A stretch of 34,683 nt of DNA from Paraburkholderia ferrariae NBRC 106233 (GCF_000685035.1 NZ_BAYB01000056.1:1-34683); one strand, 5' to 3'. Shown: positions 23,785 to 32,641, counted from the first letter of the stretch. Made by a program: numbers and translations. The notes: generated by a model not told the origin, from the sequence alone.

Positions 23785-24660
23785 ATGCGCGACACAGCGC
23801 AAGAAGGCGCGCCCCACAGAGCGCAAAACAGGGCGCAAAACAGAGCGCAAAACAGTGCCCCCGTGCCGCAGGAAGTCTCGTCCGCCGACGACACGCGCGT
23901 GCTGCGCGCGCTCCTCGTGCTGGAGCAACTGGCGTCGGCGGGCCAGCCGTACACGCTCTCGCAGTTGTCCGCGCGGCTGCATATTCCGAAGGCGACCCTG
24001 CTGAGGCTCATCGATTCGCTGGAAACGCGCGGCTACGTGATCCACATGCCCGACTCGCGGGGACACGACCGCAGCATCGCGCTGGGTCCGCGCGCGGCGC
24101 AGTTCGCGCTCGCCACGCTCGCCAACAACACCTTCACGCGCTCGTGCCGGGTGCTGCTGCGCACGCTCGTGGAAGCGCTGGGCGAAACCTGCAATCTCAC
24201 CGCCCTTGACGGCGATCGCGTGCTCTATATCGAGCGCGTCGAGACGACGGAGCCGTTGCGCATGGAGATGCGCCCGGGCATGCACGTTCCGCTGCACTGC
24301 ACCGCGAGCGGCAAGCTCTTTCTCTCGCAGATGACGATGCTCGAACGCAATGCGCTGCTCGAACGTCTCGTGCTGACGAAGATGACGCACCGCACCTTGA
24401 CCACCCCCAAGGCGCTTGCGGCCGAACTCGATCAACTGGCCGTGCGCGGCATCGGCATCGACAACGAGGAATTCGTGCGAGGCATGGTCGCGATTGCGGT
24501 GCCGGTCTGCGAGCCCGGCAGCAAACGCGTGCTCGCGGCGCTCGCGGTGCACGCGCCGACTGCGCGCGCCACGCTCGAGGAACTGCTGGAGTCCGTAGGC
24601 CGCCTGAAGCAAACGGCCAGCAAACTCGCCCCGCTGCTCCAGGGGCTCTCGCCGGTTTGA
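23785..24660 (+). CDS. IclR family transcriptional regulator
   Basis: A 291-aa regulator with an N-terminal winged helix (about residues 36-95: VLRALLVLEQLASAGQPYTLSQLSARLHIPKATLLRLIDSL in overlapping helices) and a C-terminal GAF-like IclR effector domain. The latter shows HCTASGKLFLSQM, GIGIDNEEFVRGMVAIAVPV and the final helix. A very strong GGAGGAG precedes the ATG. The first 30 residues are polar and contain a short tandem repeat RAQN x3 encoded by three 12-bp units. It is followed by a GMC oxidoreductase and an MHS transporter on the same strand, its likely targets. It is divergent from the TauY operon, so control of that operon is also possible. Confidence 0.92.
   Translation: MRDTAQEGAPHRAQNRAQNRAQNSAPVPQEVSSADDTRVLRALLVLEQLASAGQPYTLSQLSARLHIPKATLLRLIDSLETRGYVIHMPDSRGHDRSIALGPRAAQFALATLANNTFTRSCRVLLRTLVEALGETCNLTALDGDRVLYIERVETTEPLRMEMRPGMHVPLHCTASGKLFLSQMTMLERNALLERLVLTKMTHRTLTTPKALAAELDQLAVRGIGIDNEEFVRGMVAIAVPVCEPGSKRVLAALAVHAPTARATLEELLESVGRLKQTASKLAPLLQGLSPV
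23817..23852 (+). repeat. 12-bp tandem repeat x3 in the IclR N-terminus
   Basis: CAGAGCGCAAAA, CAGGGCGCAAAA, CAGAGCGCAAAA: three units, one base differing, each adding four residues (RAQN) in frame. Copy number could vary without breaking the frame. Confidence 0.7.
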
Positions 24661-24737
24661 ACGCAGGCCGGTTCGGCGGCATCCCGGTTGCAAGCCGGCC
24701 GCTCTTCCCAGGGACTTCTGATTCCGTTTCCGCAGTT

Positions 24738-24751
24738 TTCGTTTCACTTTC
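24738..24751 (+). promoter_or_regulatory. Shared 14-base element, copy 2 (candidate IclR site)
   Basis: TTCGTTTCACTTTC lies 105 bp upstream of the GMC oxidoreductase start and differs at one base from the copy upstream of iclR at 23717-23730. It lies in a 196-bp intergenic region that otherwise shows no clear signal. Confidence 0.35.
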
Positions 24752-24856
24752 GGCCCGTACTCATGATCGGCGCTTGCAGTCGGCCTCCCCCTATCCGACA
24801 TTGATCCGGACACGCGGCAGGTCATGCCGCTCCAGGATTTCGAGGAGACGGGATTC

Positions 24857-26494
24857 ATGGATCATGAGGTCGACTACCTGATTGTCGGCGCCGGATCGGC
24901 CGGTTGCGTGCTCGCCAACCGGCTGAGCACCGACCCGCGCAACGCCGTGCTGCTGCTCGAAGCAGGCGGCGAAGACAACAATCCGTGGATTCACGTGCCG
25001 GTCGGGTACTTCAAGACCATGCACGACCCGGCGCTCGACTGGTGCTATCGCACGGAACCCGACGAAGGCGTCGCCGGGCGCCAGATCGACTGGCCGCGCG
25101 GCAAGGTGCTGGGCGGATCGAGCTCGCTCAACGGCCTGCTCTACGTGCGCGGACAACGTGAGGACTACGACCGTTGGGCCGCGCTCGGCAATCGTGGCTG
25201 GAGTTACGACGAGGTGCTCCCGTGGTTCAGGAAGTCCGAAGACCAGGAGCGCGGCGCGAGCGCCTGGCACGGCGTAGGCGGCCCGCTGAAAGTCTCCGAC
25301 CTGCGCTTGCGCCGGCCCATCGCCGATCATTTCATCGCGGCCGCACAGGACATCGGCATCCCGCTCAACGAGGACTATAACGGCGCGGTCCAGGAAGGCG
25401 TTGGCTACTTCCAGCAAACGGCGTACAAGGGCTTTCGCTGGAGCACCGCGAAGGGCTTTCTCAAACCCGCCCGCAAGCGCGGCAATCTGATCGTGGAAAC
25501 GCGGGCGCAGGCGTGCCGGATTCTTTTCGAGGGACGCCGGGCGGTGGGCGTGGAGTATCTGCAGGGCGGCGAGCGCAAGCGCGCGCGGGCGCGCGTGGAA
25601 GTGATTCTGGCTTCCGGCGCGATCGGTTCGCCGCAGATTCTTCAGCACTCCGGCATCGGCCCGGAGCAGGTGCTGCGCCACGCCGGCGTACCCGTGCTGC
25701 ACGACCTGCCGGGCGTCGGCCAGAACCTGCAAGACCATCTCCAGGTGCGGCTCGTGTTCCGCACGCGCGAACGCACGCTCAACGACGAAGTCAACCATCC
25801 GCTGCGCAAGGCGTGGATCGGGCTGCAGTACGCGCTCTGGCGCACCGGGCCGCTCACGCTGGCCGCAAGCCAGGTGGCGATCTTCACGCGCTCGACTCCC
25901 GCGGTCGAACGCCCGGACATCCAGTTCCACATGCAGCCGCTGAGCGCCGACAAGCCCGGCCAGGGAGCGCATCCGTTCTCGGCTTTCACGGCGTCGGTCT
26001 GCCAGCTAAGACCCCATAGCCGCGGCAGCGTCGAAATCCGCTCGACGGACCCGCTGCAGTACCCCGCCATTCTCGCCAACTATCTCTCCGATCCGCGCGA
26101 TCATCCGGTCGTGATCGGCGGCATTCGGGTGGCGCGGCGCATCGCCGCCGCGCCCTCGCTTGCGCCGCACATCGTGTCCGAGTTCGTGCCGGGCGAGCAG
26201 TATCAGAGCGACGCCGAATTGCTGGACGCGGCCCGCCGCTTCAGCCAGTCCATCTACCACCCCGCCGGCACCTGCAAGATGGGCCACGACGCGATGGCCG
26301 TCGTCGACGACCGGCTGCGCGTGCATGGCCTCGCCGGGCTGCGCGTGGTGGATGCGTCGATCATGCCCGAGCTCGTCTCGGGCAACACGAACGCCCCCGT
26401 CATCATGATCGCCGAGAAGGCCGCCGACATGATTCTCGAGGACCACTCGGCCGTCGCCGCGCCGCAACGCGAGTATGCCGAGGTGCACCCCTGA
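24857..26494 (+). CDS. GMC family FAD oxidoreductase (choline/alcohol dehydrogenase-like)
   Basis: A 545-aa GMC flavoprotein. It has the FAD motif GAGSAG at 11-16, signature 1 in GKVLGGSSSLNGLLYVRG at about 90-107, signature 2 in the GAIGSPQILQHSGIGP segment at about 255-270, and the catalytic HPAGTCKMG histidine region followed by the C-terminal NTNAPVIMIAEKAADMI motif. The ATG at 24857 has GAGGAG upstream and starts at the fold (MDHEVDYLIVGAG); an in-frame ATG 33 bp earlier is less likely. It oxidises an alcohol group, like choline or polyethylene-glycol dehydrogenases; the substrate is unknown. Its partner is probably the MHS transporter 133 bp downstream. Confidence 0.9.
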   Translation: MDHEVDYLIVGAGSAGCVLANRLSTDPRNAVLLLEAGGEDNNPWIHVPVGYFKTMHDPALDWCYRTEPDEGVAGRQIDWPRGKVLGGSSSLNGLLYVRGQREDYDRWAALGNRGWSYDEVLPWFRKSEDQERGASAWHGVGGPLKVSDLRLRRPIADHFIAAAQDIGIPLNEDYNGAVQEGVGYFQQTAYKGFRWSTAKGFLKPARKRGNLIVETRAQACRILFEGRRAVGVEYLQGGERKRARARVEVILASGAIGSPQILQHSGIGPEQVLRHAGVPVLHDLPGVGQNLQDHLQVRLVFRTRERTLNDEVNHPLRKAWIGLQYALWRTGPLTLAASQVAIFTRSTPAVERPDIQFHMQPLSADKPGQGAHPFSAFTASVCQLRPHSRGSVEIRSTDPLQYPAILANYLSDPRDHPVVIGGIRVARRIAAAPSLAPHIVSEFVPGEQYQSDAELLDAARRFSQSIYHPAGTCKMGHDAMAVVDDRLRVHGLAGLRVVDASIMPELVSGNTNAPVIMIAEKAADMILEDHSAVAAPQREYAEVHP

Positions 26495-26627
26495 CGCCAT
26501 GCCGGCGGCGGGGTTCATGCAGGACATGCGGAACAGAGACCACCTGCAGTAAACAGAGGATACCTTACAAAAACACTTATTTTTGAGCGGCCGCACCACG
26601 CGAGGCGCGCCCTCAAAGGAGACAGCG

Positions 26628-27950
26628 ATGAACGCATTGCCCCGTACAGACGCCCGGCAGATCAGGCGTGTGGTCGTTGCGAGCCTGATCGGCGCGACCA
26701 TCGAGTGGTACGACTTCTTCCTCTACGGCGTCGTCGCCGGCATCGTCTTCAACAAGCTCTATTTCCCGGGCGGCGATCCCCTCATTTCAACCATGCTCGC
26801 TTATGGCACCTTCGCCGTGGGATTCCTGAGCCGCCCGCTCGGAGGCATCGTGTTCGGTCACTTCGGCGACCGGCTCGGCCGCAAGAGCATGCTGATCATG
26901 ACGCTCTCGATCATGGGCGTGGCCACCGTGCTGATCGGCGCGGTGCCGACCTATGCGCAGATCGGCCTGTGGGCGCCCGCGCTCCTGCTCATCCTGCGCG
27001 TGGCGCAAGGTCTCGGTCTCGGCGGCGAATGGGGCGGCGCCGTGCTGATGGCGTTCGAATACGCGCCGGAGGGCAAGCGCGGCTTCTACGCAAGCATTCC
27101 GCAAATTGGTCTCGCAATCGGGCTTTGCCTCGCATCGGGCGTGGTCGCCCTCCTCTCGTCCACGCTGAACAATGCGCAGTTTCTCGCCTGGGGCTGGCGC
27201 CTCGCGTTCTTTCTCTCCTTCGTGCTCGTGGCGATCGGCATGTATATCCGGCTGCGCGTATCGGAAACACCCGAGTTCGAACGCGTCAAGCAACAGGGCG
27301 CCGAGATCCGCGTGCCGATTGCCGAGGTGCTCGGCCGCTATCCCGGCAACGTGCTCGCCGGCATGGGTGCGCGTTTCATCGACGGCGTGTTCTTCAACGT
27401 CTTTGCCGTCTTTACGATCGCCTATCTCACGCAGACGCTCAAGCTCTCGCGCACCGACGCCCTGCTCGCCGTCATGGCCGCCGCCTTCACGATGATCTTC
27501 ACGATTCCGCTTTTTGGCCGCCTCTCGGATCGTGTCGGCAGAACGCGCATCTACTTCTGGGGATCGCTCTTCACAGGCTTTTCGTCGTTCTTCGGCTTCT
27601 GGCTCATGAAACACAGCGGCGGCTCGCCCTTGCTCGTGTGGCTCGCCGTGATCATTCCGCTCGGCGTCATCTACGCTTCCGTGTATGGGCCCGAGGCGGC
27701 GCTCTTCGCAGAACTGTTCGACGCGAACGTGCGCTACACCGGCACCTCGTTCGTCTACCAGTTCTCCGGCATCTTCGCGAGCGGCATCAGCCCGATCATC
27801 GCGACGTGGCTGTTGCAGCGCAACGGCGGAGATCCGTGGCTCATCTGCCTCTATACGATGTTCGCGGGTCTGGTGAGCGCGCTGTCGGCCGCCTGGGTGG
27901 GACGTCGGCATCTTTCGCAGCAGCGCGTGGCCATGAGCGGGGTGCGCTGA
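26628..27950 (+). CDS. MFS transporter, metabolite:H+ symporter (MHS) family
   Basis: A 440-aa inner-membrane transporter with 12 predicted helices. MHS-family landmarks are IGATIEWYDFFLYG at about 21-34, MFS motif A as GHFGDRLGRKSM at 77-88, and RVAQGLGLGGEWGGAVLMAFEYAPEGKRG in the middle. AGGAGACAGCG precedes the ATG at 26628, which removes a spurious 15-residue extension of the open frame. MHS members import organic acids, betaine or shikimate with protons. Following the GMC oxidoreductase, it probably imports that enzyme's substrate or its precursor. It is convergent with the CobW-like gene after 46 bp. Confidence 0.92.
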   Translation: MNALPRTDARQIRRVVVASLIGATIEWYDFFLYGVVAGIVFNKLYFPGGDPLISTMLAYGTFAVGFLSRPLGGIVFGHFGDRLGRKSMLIMTLSIMGVATVLIGAVPTYAQIGLWAPALLLILRVAQGLGLGGEWGGAVLMAFEYAPEGKRGFYASIPQIGLAIGLCLASGVVALLSSTLNNAQFLAWGWRLAFFLSFVLVAIGMYIRLRVSETPEFERVKQQGAEIRVPIAEVLGRYPGNVLAGMGARFIDGVFFNVFAVFTIAYLTQTLKLSRTDALLAVMAAAFTMIFTIPLFGRLSDRVGRTRIYFWGSLFTGFSSFFGFWLMKHSGGSPLLVWLAVIIPLGVIYASVYGPEAALFAELFDANVRYTGTSFVYQFSGIFASGISPIIATWLLQRNGGDPWLICLYTMFAGLVSALSAAWVGRRHLSQQRVAMSGVR

Positions 27951-27996
27951 GCGGTCTGTCGGGTTGCTGCTCAGCTTCCGTGCAGCACCGCCCGGC

Positions 27997-29001
27997 CTAT
28001 CGCACGCAACATGCGGCGAGTCCGTCGCGCAAAATCTCTTCGGTTTCGTCATCGATGAATCCGATGAAGACGAGGACGGCCGCCGTGTCTTCCTCCGCAT
28101 GCTCGCTCCGGGGAGGCGGTGTCATGCGCAGACGGCGCGCCGCGACCTGGCACGCGCGCGCGCTCACGCGGCCCTCGGCGTCCGCCACGCGCACGAAGCC
28201 CTTCGCGCGCAGGATCGTGCGCGGCAGCGCCTTGAGCCACGCACGCAGGCGCGCCTTGTCCAGCACGCCGGGCGCGGCCAGCGCCACGCTAGAGAACGCG
28301 GGGAACGCGCTTGCGCCCCCCGCAAGAGGCCGGTGCTGCTGCCAGCGGCCGGCATCGGCGAGCGCGCGCGTGAGCGGCACGTTCGCGTCGAAGAGCAGCG
28401 CGAGCGGCACGCGCCCGTGATCCGCCGCCACGACGATGTCGGTCGCCGCGAGCGCGCGCACGTCCGAGACGGCGCGTTCGCGCGCCTCGGGCGCAATCAG
28501 GTCGAGCTTCGTGACGATCACGGCGCTGGCGCTGTCGATCTGCTGCTGCGCCATCGCGCCGACCAGCGGATCGACCAGCGTGCGCACGACCTCCGGCGCA
28601 TCCACGACCACGAGCACCGCCGTGAGGCGGAACGCGCCGTTGAGCAAGCCCACCTGGGCAATCTTCGCGGGATCCGATACGCCGCTCGCCTCGATCAGAA
28701 GCAGGTCCGGCCGCGCCTCGCGCGCGGCGAGCCGCGCGAGCGCATCGACGAGCGCGCCGCCTATCGTGCAGCAGATGCAGCCGTTATCGAGTTCGATCAC
28801 GTCGTCGCTGCGCGCACGCACGAGCCGGGCGTCGATGTTGACGGCGCCAAAGTCGTTGACGAGCACCGCAATGCGCTTGCCGTGCGGCGCCTCCAGCAGA
28901 TGGTTGACGACCGTGGTCTTGCCCGCGCCGAGGTAGCCGCCGATCACCGCGAGGTCGATCGGCGCGCGCTCGGGCGTCGGCGTGACGGTGGCGTGAGTCA
29001 T
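27997..29001 (-). CDS. COG0523 (CobW-like) G3E GTPase metallochaperone
   Basis: A 334-aa G3E GTPase. Walker A is GYLGAGKTT at 22-30, the metal-binding CxCC motif is NGCICC with C75, C77 and C78, the SGVSDPAKI switch region follows, and the nucleotide motif TKLD is present. The C-terminal domain is short, with IIAD/RAKGF-type segment ILRAKGFVRV. The ATG at 29001 overlaps the stop of the upstream amidohydrolase gene (ATGA), so the two are made together. Members deliver Zn, Co or Ni to client enzymes or respond to metal limitation. Coupling to a metal-dependent amidohydrolase suggests that client. There are no cobalamin genes nearby, so a CobW role in B12 synthesis is unlikely. Confidence 0.88.
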   Translation of the reverse strand: MTHATVTPTPERAPIDLAVIGGYLGAGKTTVVNHLLEAPHGKRIAVLVNDFGAVNIDARLVRARSDDVIELDNGCICCTIGGALVDALARLAAREARPDLLLIEASGVSDPAKIAQVGLLNGAFRLTAVLVVVDAPEVVRTLVDPLVGAMAQQQIDSASAVIVTKLDLIAPEARERAVSDVRALAATDIVVAADHGRVPLALLFDANVPLTRALADAGRWQQHRPLAGGASAFPAFSSVALAAPGVLDKARLRAWLKALPRTILRAKGFVRVADAEGRVSARACQVAARRLRMTPPPRSEHAEEDTAAVLVFIGFIDDETEEILRDGLAACCVR

Positions 29002-30704
29002 CGCGGGGCGCGCATGATGCGGCCGCCGAGCACCGTGCCCCAGATCGGCACGTCCTTCAGGCGCTCGGGCGCACAGGTGCTCGGGTCTTCGTCGAGCACG
29101 GCGAAATCCGCGAATTTGCCCACTTCGATGCTGCCGATCAGGTGATCGAGGTGCAGCGTGTATGCGGCGCCGAGCGTGATCGCGTGCAGCGCCTCGGCCA
29201 CGGTGAGCCGCTCCGCCTCGCCCAGCACGCGCCCCGACGCGGTCTCGCGCCGCACCGCGCACCATGCGGTGAAAAGCGGGCTCAACGCCGTGATGGGCGC
29301 ATCCGAATGCAGCGCGTAGGGAATCCCCATGCGCTGCGCGGAGCCCGCCGGGTCCATGCGGTTCGCGCGGTCCGGGCCCATGGTCTGGCTATAGTGCGCG
29401 TCGCCCCAGTAATAGATGTGATTCGCGAACAGGTTCACACAGAGGCCGAGCGCGCGGATGCGCCGCAACTGTGCCGCGTCCGCCATCTGGCAGTGCTGGA
29501 GCGTGTGCCGGTGATCGGGGCGCGGATGGCGCGCGAGAAGCGTCGTCAGCGCGTCGAGCACGACCTCGGTCGCTTCGTCGCCGTTCGTGTGGATATGCAG
29601 TTGCAGCCCCGCGCAGTGGTATGGCTCGAACACCTCGACCAGCTGCTCGGGCGGTATCAGCCACAGGCCGTTGGGCTGCCCGCCCGCGTAGCCGGGCCAG
29701 CGCACGCGCGCCGTGAAGCCCTGGATCGACCCGTCGACGATGAACTTCACCGGCCCGAAGCGCAGCTTGTCCGTATTGCCGGCCATCGCCTCCCGCACGC
29801 CGGCCGCGCGCTGGCCGGGATTACGCTGCGGAGCGAACGCGGGCACGATACGCACCGGGTAGTCGGGGTCGGCGGTCACGCTGTGCAGGGTCTGGTTGCC
29901 CGCGGGAGAGAGGTCGTTCACGAGATCGGTCGCCGTCGTGACACCCGCGAGCTGCGCCACGCGCCCGAAATTCCAGATCGCATGCGGCTTTTCGCTGGCC
30001 GCAATCGCAAGCTTGCCGCCAAGCACCTGGTAGACCGGAAACATCGCTGCGAACTCCTGCAGCTCGCCCGTGGGGCGGCCTTGCGCATCGCGCGCGATAC
30101 CGTCTATATCGGTGTCCTCGTCGATGCCGGCGAGCGCGAGCATCGCGCTGTTCACGTTCATCAAATGCACGCTCGCATGGAGGATCACGACGGGGCGACT
30201 CGCCGATACCGTGTCGAGTTCGCGCGTCGTGAGGCGCGACGTACCGAAGTAGATCGGATCGAAGCCCCATGCGAGCAGCGGGCCGTCGTCGGTCATGGCG
30301 CGTTCGGCTTGCGCGAGGCGCTCGAGCACCGCCTCGCGCGTGCGCAGGCCCGGCCACAGCGTACCGTCCGGGCCGCGCCGGTCGTAGTAGCCCACGTAAG
30401 CCGCGTCCCATACCGCGCCTTCCATCAGGTGGCAGTGCCCTTCCACGAGTCCGGGCATCAGCACCTTGTCGCGCAGCGTGTTCTCCAGGGTACAGGCGCC
30501 GAATTGCGCCTCCCACGTTGCGGCGTCCTCGCTCGTGCCGACCGCGAGAATGCGGCCCTCGCGCACGGCCACGTGCGTCGCCTCCGGCTGGCTGGCGTTG
30601 AGCGTGAGGATGCGGCGCGCGGCGAAGACCGTGACCGGCCGGGCCGGATCGCCCGCCCGAAGCGACGAAGAAAGCGGCGAAGAAGACGAGGCTTGATGAT
30701 TCAT
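28998..30704 (-). CDS. Amidohydrolase family protein (YtcJ/Amidohydrolase_3 type)
   Basis: A 568-aa metal-dependent hydrolase. The metal motif HxH is in LVEGHCHLMEG (H90, H92). Further ligand candidates are in LHIHTNGDEA and HTLQHCQ, and the catalytic aspartate is in HSDAPITALSP. A C-terminal composite domain follows (IGSIEVGKFADFAVLDEDP). The YtcJ family includes N-substituted formamide deformylases; the real substrate is unknown. No signal peptide is visible, so it is cytoplasmic. An AGGAG lies about 12 bases before the ATG, rather far. It is sandwiched between an SSS transporter (15 bp gap) and the CobW-like GTPase (4-bp overlap), which suggests uptake, hydrolysis and metal supply in one operon. 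Confidence 0.88.
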   Translation of the reverse strand: MNHQASSSSPLSSSLRAGDPARPVTVFAARRILTLNASQPEATHVAVREGRILAVGTSEDAATWEAQFGACTLENTLRDKVLMPGLVEGHCHLMEGAVWDAAYVGYYDRRGPDGTLWPGLRTREAVLERLAQAERAMTDDGPLLAWGFDPIYFGTSRLTTRELDTVSASRPVVILHASVHLMNVNSAMLALAGIDEDTDIDGIARDAQGRPTGELQEFAAMFPVYQVLGGKLAIAASEKPHAIWNFGRVAQLAGVTTATDLVNDLSPAGNQTLHSVTADPDYPVRIVPAFAPQRNPGQRAAGVREAMAGNTDKLRFGPVKFIVDGSIQGFTARVRWPGYAGGQPNGLWLIPPEQLVEVFEPYHCAGLQLHIHTNGDEATEVVLDALTTLLARHPRPDHRHTLQHCQMADAAQLRRIRALGLCVNLFANHIYYWGDAHYSQTMGPDRANRMDPAGSAQRMGIPYALHSDAPITALSPLFTAWCAVRRETASGRVLGEAERLTVAEALHAITLGAAYTLHLDHLIGSIEVGKFADFAVLDEDPSTCAPERLKDVPIWGTVLGGRIMRAPR

Positions 30705-30719
30705 CGAGAGGCTTGACTC

Positions 30720-32132
30720 CTATGAATGATGATGAAGCGGATCGGGCATGCCGTAGCGGCGCCCGGACGGGCGCGTCAGGATATGCCCGACACAGACCAC
30801 GAGCACGTTCACGCCAAGGCACACGAGCCCCAGATTGATCCCGCCAAAGCCGATATGCAGCGCATAGCACACGATTGCGAGGCCCTGGCCGCACACAATC
30901 CCGGCCGCCACCGCACCCGCGCGCACGCGGCGACGCGTCAGCAGGATCAGCATGCCGGGCAGGAACTGCGTGACGCCATAGTAGGTCGTGTTGATCAGCG
31001 AAAGCATGAGGTTCGGCGTGAGCAGCGTAGTGGCGATCGACACCATCAGGTAAGCCACGATCACGAACTTCGCCGTGCGCTTCTGGCGTGCCTCGGGCAG
31101 GTTCGGTATGAGATTGCGCGTGACGATCGGCCCGATTGCGAGGCAGATGCCGGCCAGCACGAGCAGCCCCGAGAGCGCGGCGCCTGCCGCGACGAGGCCG
31201 AGCAGCCAGTCGGGCAGCAGATGAATGGCGGCGGCGAAGAAGGCGTCGTTGGGCGAGGCGAGCTTGAGGTTCGCGCTGATCGCGTAGTACGAGGCCACCA
31301 CGAGGAACGGGTACATCATCATGTAGAGCGGCATCGCGATCTGGGTGCGGCGGATCGTGTTGGGCCCGCGCGCGGTGAAAAAACCCTGCGCCGCGAACGG
31401 CATCATATAAAAACCGAGCGACTGGAACAGCATCGTGCTCATGGAGAAGCGCAACTGCGGCGCGGTCATGGCGTTGCTCACCTGACGGCTCGCGGCCCGG
31501 AAGACCTCATGCGTGCCGCCCGCCGCCCACGCGGCCGCCACGCCCGTCACGACGATTGCGAGCAGCATCAGGATGTCCTTGAGCACGGCGATCCACGCGG
31601 ACGCGCGCACGCCGGAGATGGCGATATAGGTGAACGCGAGCGCAGCACAGACGACGATCAGCCAGACGGGCTGAACTTGCCAGCCTAGCCCCTTGAGCGC
31701 GGCGGCGAGTCCCGTGAACTGCAGTTCGCCCCAGGGAATCAGGAACAGGATCGACGAACCGGCAACGATCAACTCGAGCGCGCGGCTGCGGTAGTGGCCC
31801 TTGAAGAGATCCGCCTGGGTGATGGCGTTGTGCTCTTTGCCGGCCTCCCAGATACGCGGCCCGATGAAATAGCCGATGGGATAGGCCAGCAGGATGTAGC
31901 CGAGGAACCAGACGCCGTAGGTCGGCCCTTTCGCGTAAATGCCGCCCGGAAAACCGACCATCGTGCCGATGCTGTAGATCTCGCCGGCCGTGAGGAAGAA
32001 CACGAGCGCGACGCCGAACTGGCGCGAAGCGACAAAGAAGTCATGCATGCTCTGCTTGCCGTGGCCGCGCCGGGAGCGGATGGCGAGGTACAGCGAAAAG
32101 GCGATCAGCAGCGAGAAAACGAAAGTGGACAT
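30720..32132 (-). CDS. Sodium:solute symporter (SSS) family protein
   Basis: A 470-aa membrane protein with about 12-13 hydrophobic helices and SSS-family order: SMHDFFVASRQFGVALVFFLTAGEIYSIGTMVGFPGG at the N-terminus, AISGVRASAWIAVLKDILMLL in the middle and GLLVLAGICLAIGPIVTRNL later. GGAGAG precedes the ATG. It follows DUF3311, a small membrane protein that usually accompanies such symporters, and precedes the amidohydrolase. It probably imports the amidohydrolase substrate with Na+. The exact solute is unknown. Confidence 0.9.
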   Translation of the reverse strand: MSTFVFSLLIAFSLYLAIRSRRGHGKQSMHDFFVASRQFGVALVFFLTAGEIYSIGTMVGFPGGIYAKGPTYGVWFLGYILLAYPIGYFIGPRIWEAGKEHNAITQADLFKGHYRSRALELIVAGSSILFLIPWGELQFTGLAAALKGLGWQVQPVWLIVVCAALAFTYIAISGVRASAWIAVLKDILMLLAIVVTGVAAAWAAGGTHEVFRAASRQVSNAMTAPQLRFSMSTMLFQSLGFYMMPFAAQGFFTARGPNTIRRTQIAMPLYMMMYPFLVVASYYAISANLKLASPNDAFFAAAIHLLPDWLLGLVAAGAALSGLLVLAGICLAIGPIVTRNLIPNLPEARQKRTAKFVIVAYLMVSIATTLLTPNLMLSLINTTYYGVTQFLPGMLILLTRRRVRAGAVAAGIVCGQGLAIVCYALHIGFGGINLGLVCLGVNVLVVCVGHILTRPSGRRYGMPDPLHHHS

Positions 32133-32207
32133 GCGCGGCTCTCCAGCGTGGAGAAGGTGGGAGGGGCGGCGGCACCGGTCAGCGCCGCTTTGCGCGGGGG
32201 GCGGGCG

Positions 32208-32411
32208 CTAGTGCCCGTTGGCGTAGCGATGCCGGTCGAAGAAGTGCCAGCAGACGAAGAGGCACCCGGAAGTCAGGAGGAACCACCCGAAGATCCACGC
32301 GTAGATGAAGGGCACGCCCAGGACGTAGCGGTCCTGCTGGGCGGCCACCCAGGGCAGCGCGCCAATGACGCCCAAAAAAGGAAGCCCGATTCCGATCAGA
32401 TACCTGAGCAT
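32208..32411 (-). CDS. DUF3311 small membrane protein
   Basis: A 67-aa protein with two hydrophobic helices (about residues 4-25 and 33-57) and the DUF3311-type stretch VLGVPFIYAWIFGWFLLTSGCL. AGGAGACATGA lies just before the ATG. It sits 75 bp upstream of the SSS transporter gene on the same strand. This pairing is common and suggests an accessory subunit of the symporter. Confidence 0.82.
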   Translation of the reverse strand: MLRYLIGIGLPFLGVIGALPWVAAQQDRYVLGVPFIYAWIFGWFLLTSGCLFVCWHFFDRHRYANGH

Positions 32412-32469
32412 TCATGTCTCCTGTGCGGCGTTGCTCCGGTCCCGTCCGGACGCCAGCCCGCCATTGTCG

Positions 32470-32491
32470 TTTTGAGTATCGGCCGTCAAAA
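32470..32491. promoter_or_regulatory. Inverted repeat upstream of DUF3311/SSS operon
   Basis: TTTTGA, ten bases, TCAAAA form an exact inverted repeat 59 bp upstream of the DUF3311 start. On the minus strand TTGACG overlaps it, but no good -10 hexamer is seen at 17 bp. It may be an operator for the divergent MarR protein. Confidence 0.3.
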
Positions 32492-32606
32492 ACACGCGCG
32501 GCTAGTGCCAGATGCGTTCTATCGTTGAGTCCAGGCCGGAACCGGCCTTGCGGCCCCAACAACTGAAGTCCCATTCTGCTGCCACCGGATCGATATCAGG
32601 GTTTTC

Positions 32607-32641
32607 CAATAGTTGACTCGTGCATCTATTGCCGACAGAAT
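32607..32641 (+). promoter_or_regulatory. Candidate MarR-gene promoter with overlapping inverted repeat
   Basis: TTGACT (32613-32618), 17 bases, CAGAAT (32636-32641) resembles a sigma-70 promoter ending 33 bp before the MarR ATG. CAATAG (32607-32612) and CTATTG (32626-32631) form an exact inverted repeat around the -35 box, and a related CCAATTG lies on the opposite strand at 32643-32649. This fits autoregulation. Confidence 0.42.

Noticed and set aside
27951..27996. Imperfect hairpin between the MHS and CobW-like genes
   Set aside because: Stem has a bulge and no T-tract; below my threshold for a terminator call.
27997..29001. CobW acting in cobalamin synthesis
   Set aside because: COG0523 is broad, and this gene is coupled to an amidohydrolase, not to B12 genes.
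29142..30716. 524-aa plus-strand open frame
   Set aside because: Antisense of the amidohydrolase gene; no domain and biased composition.
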